Source: Comamonadaceae bacterium UBA2121 (GTDB taxonomy: Bacteria > Pseudomonadota > Gammaproteobacteria > Burkholderiales > Burkholderiaceae_C). Taken from it: a DNA stretch of 64,000 nucleotides. Where the stretch lies: assembly GCA_002331385.1 (NCBI GenBank), contig DCYB01000005.1:213456-277455 (forward strand). The letters run 5' to 3'. Positions 61,766-64,000 of this stretch are shown piece by piece (the first letter of the stretch is position 1; the number at the start of each line of letters is the position of its first letter). The translations under genes were made by a program, and so were the position numbers. The notes below the pieces were generated by a model, which was not told the origin of the DNA, ran no database searches, and saw nothing but the letters and a program-made list of their open reading frames with translations.

Positions 61766-64000
61766 ATGGCGAGGAAGAAGAAAGGTGACGGGGCTCTTGC
61801 GGGAGTGGTTCTACTAGGCGTCTTCTTTGCGCTTGTGGCATCTATACCGAAACCGGTCTGGATTTTCATGGGTGTATGCGCCGTCGTTGGCGTTATTTGG
61901 CTGTTGTTCTTTAATGGGAAAGAGCCTCCTGCATCCGCTGCGCAACGTGAAAAGCCTTGGCGAAGCCCGACTCCGACTCCGACTCCGACTCCAGTCACAT
62001 CATCGCGCAACAAGCTAGCCGAGTCCCAGAGTCAAGCGGGGACGTTCGAATCCGAGCCGGTGTCCTTGTATCAAAGGCCGAACACAACCGAGGAACATCG
62101 GATACCAGCGGCACCTCAAGGCTTCGGCCCAGCCGTTTGGATACCTCCAGGTGATTCAACAAATATCGCAGGTATTGTTGTCCCTGGAGGAATGCTTTAC
62201 GTCGGAACATCGTTGCCCACCCCTTCAGGGCTTCCCGACCCCGCACTCATAGACCCGTCAAAGAAGGTAGCCTCCCAAGGCAGCTACACCAGCCGGAACC
62301 AGATGGACTACTGGCCCAGTTATTCAAGTATCACCCCCGAGGCGCGCTACGCGTACTTGCAATGGCTTGCAGGAGGCCGTCGGGACCCATCTGCAGACAT
62401 TGGGTATGTTTTTCTGTTCTTCTATGGGCTTGAACGACGAGTACTAGTGGACATCATCGGCAGTAGCTCTCCGCCTCCGACTTCCGAGAAGGAGTTTGCG
62501 GACATCACCGTCGAAGTTCGACAACTGCTTGCTGTGTATGGAACGCTGAATCACTCGTTTCATCGGTACGCTCAGGACTTCTTGACCATTGCCGAAGTGA
62601 ACGGTCTCACCGGCAAACTGTACTCTCGTCCACTGCCTGAACTCCATGAAAGTTACGAGCTTCCGCTGTATCTCCGGCTGGCACTTGGACAATGTGCAAT
62701 CGACCAAGTGGCAGTACCTTCCACTCTCGCCCGCGCATGGGTGCGACGTGACCCGAACATCTATCTACGCACTCCAGCCGTTAGATGCGCGGAGCAGTTC
62801 GATATGCTCTTCGAGCAACGTTATGTTGACATGCTCGCCGGAGGCTTGGTTCTTCCGAAAAACAAGACCAAATTGAAGCTGCTCTACCGACCCGCATCAG
62901 CTGGCTTCAGAGGTGTCGGAGAGATGAAGCTGACGTTTGGTGATATTCCCGACGTTTCAGTGCAAACCCGGCCAATAAAGAAGCTGCAAGAAGTTGCGGA
63001 CAGCGTGATGTCCGAACTGGACTCATTCAGTCGCATGCTGTCCAGAACACCAAACGCCGACAAGACTCTGCCTGGACTTCTACTCTTGCCGCCCACGTTG
63101 TGGCCAAGTGAAGCTCGCGAAAAGCTAAACGCCCTGCAATCACGTGCCACAGCAGGCTTGGTGACAATAAAGTTACAAGACCTTGTTTACTCGATTGCTG
63201 AGGAGTCGAACTTCGAGCGCAATGTGGTGCAAAGTCTTGCTCGCGCTCTTGAAGCGCTCCACATCGGAATGGAACCGGACATTTTAAGTGGCGCAAAGAC
63301 GCCGAAACCCGATGACACAGTTGTACTGTTCTCCACTCCAGTCGGCGATACGACCGCCCGCGACAACGCAGCCTATCAAACAGCTGCATTGACCATCCAA
63401 CTTGCCATCAGTGTTGCGATGGCGGACGGCGACCTGGGTGCAGAGGAACTTCGCCAGCTTCGGCATCAAATAGAAGGTTGGACGCATTTGACACCATCGC
63501 ATCAGCAGCGTCTGCGTGCATACATGCGCCTGCTGATTGCTGCGCCCCACTCCTTGACAATATTGAAGAAAAAGTTGGAGCCTTTGAGCCTGTCTGCCAA
63601 GGAAAACATCGCGAAATTCATGACCGTCATGGCACAGGCGGATGGCGAGGTCTCACCCGCGGAAATCAAAGCACTGGAAAAAGTCTATAAAACCTTGGGT
63701 GTCGACTCCAAGAAGGTATTCAGCGACGTCCATGCCACGGCATCCCTTGGCACCTCCTCGAAGGTGACATCAACTGTTCAAAAGCCCGGCACATCTGAAG
63801 TACCCGGCAATGGCTTTCAACTGGACACTGCGCGTATCGCTGCATTGCAGCAAGACACGAGTACTGTCTCGGCGCTCTTGGCAAGCATTTTTGCAGAAGA
63901 GCCAACGGAGCCTGCTGGAACGACAAGGGAAATCCAGCCAGCGACCGTTGAAACGCCAGCGGAGGTCGACAAGGCGCCAGCGCACAGTGTCATGGGGCTT
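61766..64000 (+). CDS. TerB_N / TerB domain membrane protein (3' end outside window)
   Basis: Open from the ATG at 61766 (GGAGGAGG six bases upstream) to the window end: 745 residues with no stop. Two N-terminal membrane segments (residues about 11-28 and 33-50) are followed by a Pro-Thr linker. 'YLQWLAGGRRDPSADIGYVFLFFYGLERR' region near residue 190 is the TerB_N hallmark. A TerB core near 540-645 has two Asp-rich helix starts ('MADGDLGAEE' and 'QADGEVSPAE'). A TerB_C domain may follow beyond the window. TerB proteins belong to tellurite/stress/phage-defence systems tied to membrane and DNA-processing partners. No other ter gene is seen. Confidence 0.82.
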   Translation, partial: MARKKKGDGALAGVVLLGVFFALVASIPKPVWIFMGVCAVVGVIWLLFFNGKEPPASAAQREKPWRSPTPTPTPTPVTSSRNKLAESQSQAGTFESEPVSLYQRPNTTEEHRIPAAPQGFGPAVWIPPGDSTNIAGIVVPGGMLYVGTSLPTPSGLPDPALIDPSKKVASQGSYTSRNQMDYWPSYSSITPEARYAYLQWLAGGRRDPSADIGYVFLFFYGLERRVLVDIIGSSSPPPTSEKEFADITVEVRQLLAVYGTLNHSFHRYAQDFLTIAEVNGLTGKLYSRPLPELHESYELPLYLRLALGQCAIDQVAVPSTLARAWVRRDPNIYLRTPAVRCAEQFDMLFEQRYVDMLAGGLVLPKNKTKLKLLYRPASAGFRGVGEMKLTFGDIPDVSVQTRPIKKLQEVADSVMSELDSFSRMLSRTPNADKTLPGLLLLPPTLWPSEAREKLNALQSRATAGLVTIKLQDLVYSIAEESNFERNVVQSLARALEALHIGMEPDILSGAKTPKPDDTVVLFSTPVGDTTARDNAAYQTAALTIQLAISVAMADGDLGAEELRQLRHQIEGWTHLTPSHQQRLRAYMRLLIAAPHSLTILKKKLEPLSLSAKENIAKFMTVMAQADGEVSPAEIKALEKVYKTLGVDSKKVFSDVHATASLGTSSKVTSTVQKPGTSEVPGNGFQLDTARIAALQQDTSTVSALLASIFAEEPTEPAGTTREIQPATVETPAEVDKAPAHSVMGL
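61967..61990 (+). repeat. Four copies of CCGACT in the TerB_N gene
   Basis: Four perfect tandem hexamers encode the Pro-Thr repeats of the linker after the membrane segments. Slippage would change linker length but keep the frame. Confidence 0.75.

Overview
The window is a piece of a GC-rich betaproteobacterial chromosome, most likely Burkholderiales and probably Comamonadaceae. The reasons are the rpmH-rnpA-yidD-yidC / dnaA-dnaN-gyrB origin layout, the Bug-type (TctC-like) solute-binding proteins, a GTP-type PEP carboxykinase, and an N-terminal methionine synthase module encoded as a separate gene. The genus is an inference; no rRNA or tRNA gene is visible.

Layout. 1-7.3 kb: the 3' part of an MHS-type MFS transporter, a GlsB-like small membrane protein, and a leftward five-gene catabolic operon (MaoC-like hydratase, acyl-CoA dehydrogenase, CaiB CoA-transferase, MmgE/PrpD protein, Bug binding protein). 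7.65-13.4 kb: translationally coupled type IV pilus operon pilV-pilW-pilX-pilY1-pilE. 13.5-15.0 kb: ribD and a small lipoprotein gene. 15.0-18.8 kb: a less GC-rich insertion with a two-gene unit (NdpA/YejK-like protein plus a membrane protein). 18.8-26.4 kb: sdaA, a nuclease-helicase operon behind a LexA-like box, a secreted protein, and recQ. 26.5-35.3 kb: LysR regulator divergent from an SDR-fahA-Bug operon, then the split metH module, an AidB-like dehydrogenase, threonine deaminase and a 53-residue membrane protein. 36.0-47.4 kb: pckG, three LysR regulators, kynU, a phosphoesterase, uspA with FNR-like boxes, dadA and a peptide-type binding protein. 47.7-56.3 kb: the replication-origin block. 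56.4-64 kb: an accessory region next to gyrB with an XRE regulator, a PIN-domain protein, an SMC/ABC-type ATPase with a zinc hook and a C-terminal HEPN-like Rx5H motif (RloC-like), and the 5' part of a TerB_N/TerB membrane protein that runs off the end.

The most novel-looking content is (i) the 56.6-64 kb cluster, which looks like an RNA-targeting defence island, and (ii) the NdpA-like/membrane-protein pair at 15.5-17.9 kb. Several palindromic operator candidates lie in divergent intergenic regions. All functional statements come from reading the sequence and recalled family knowledge; no database search was run.
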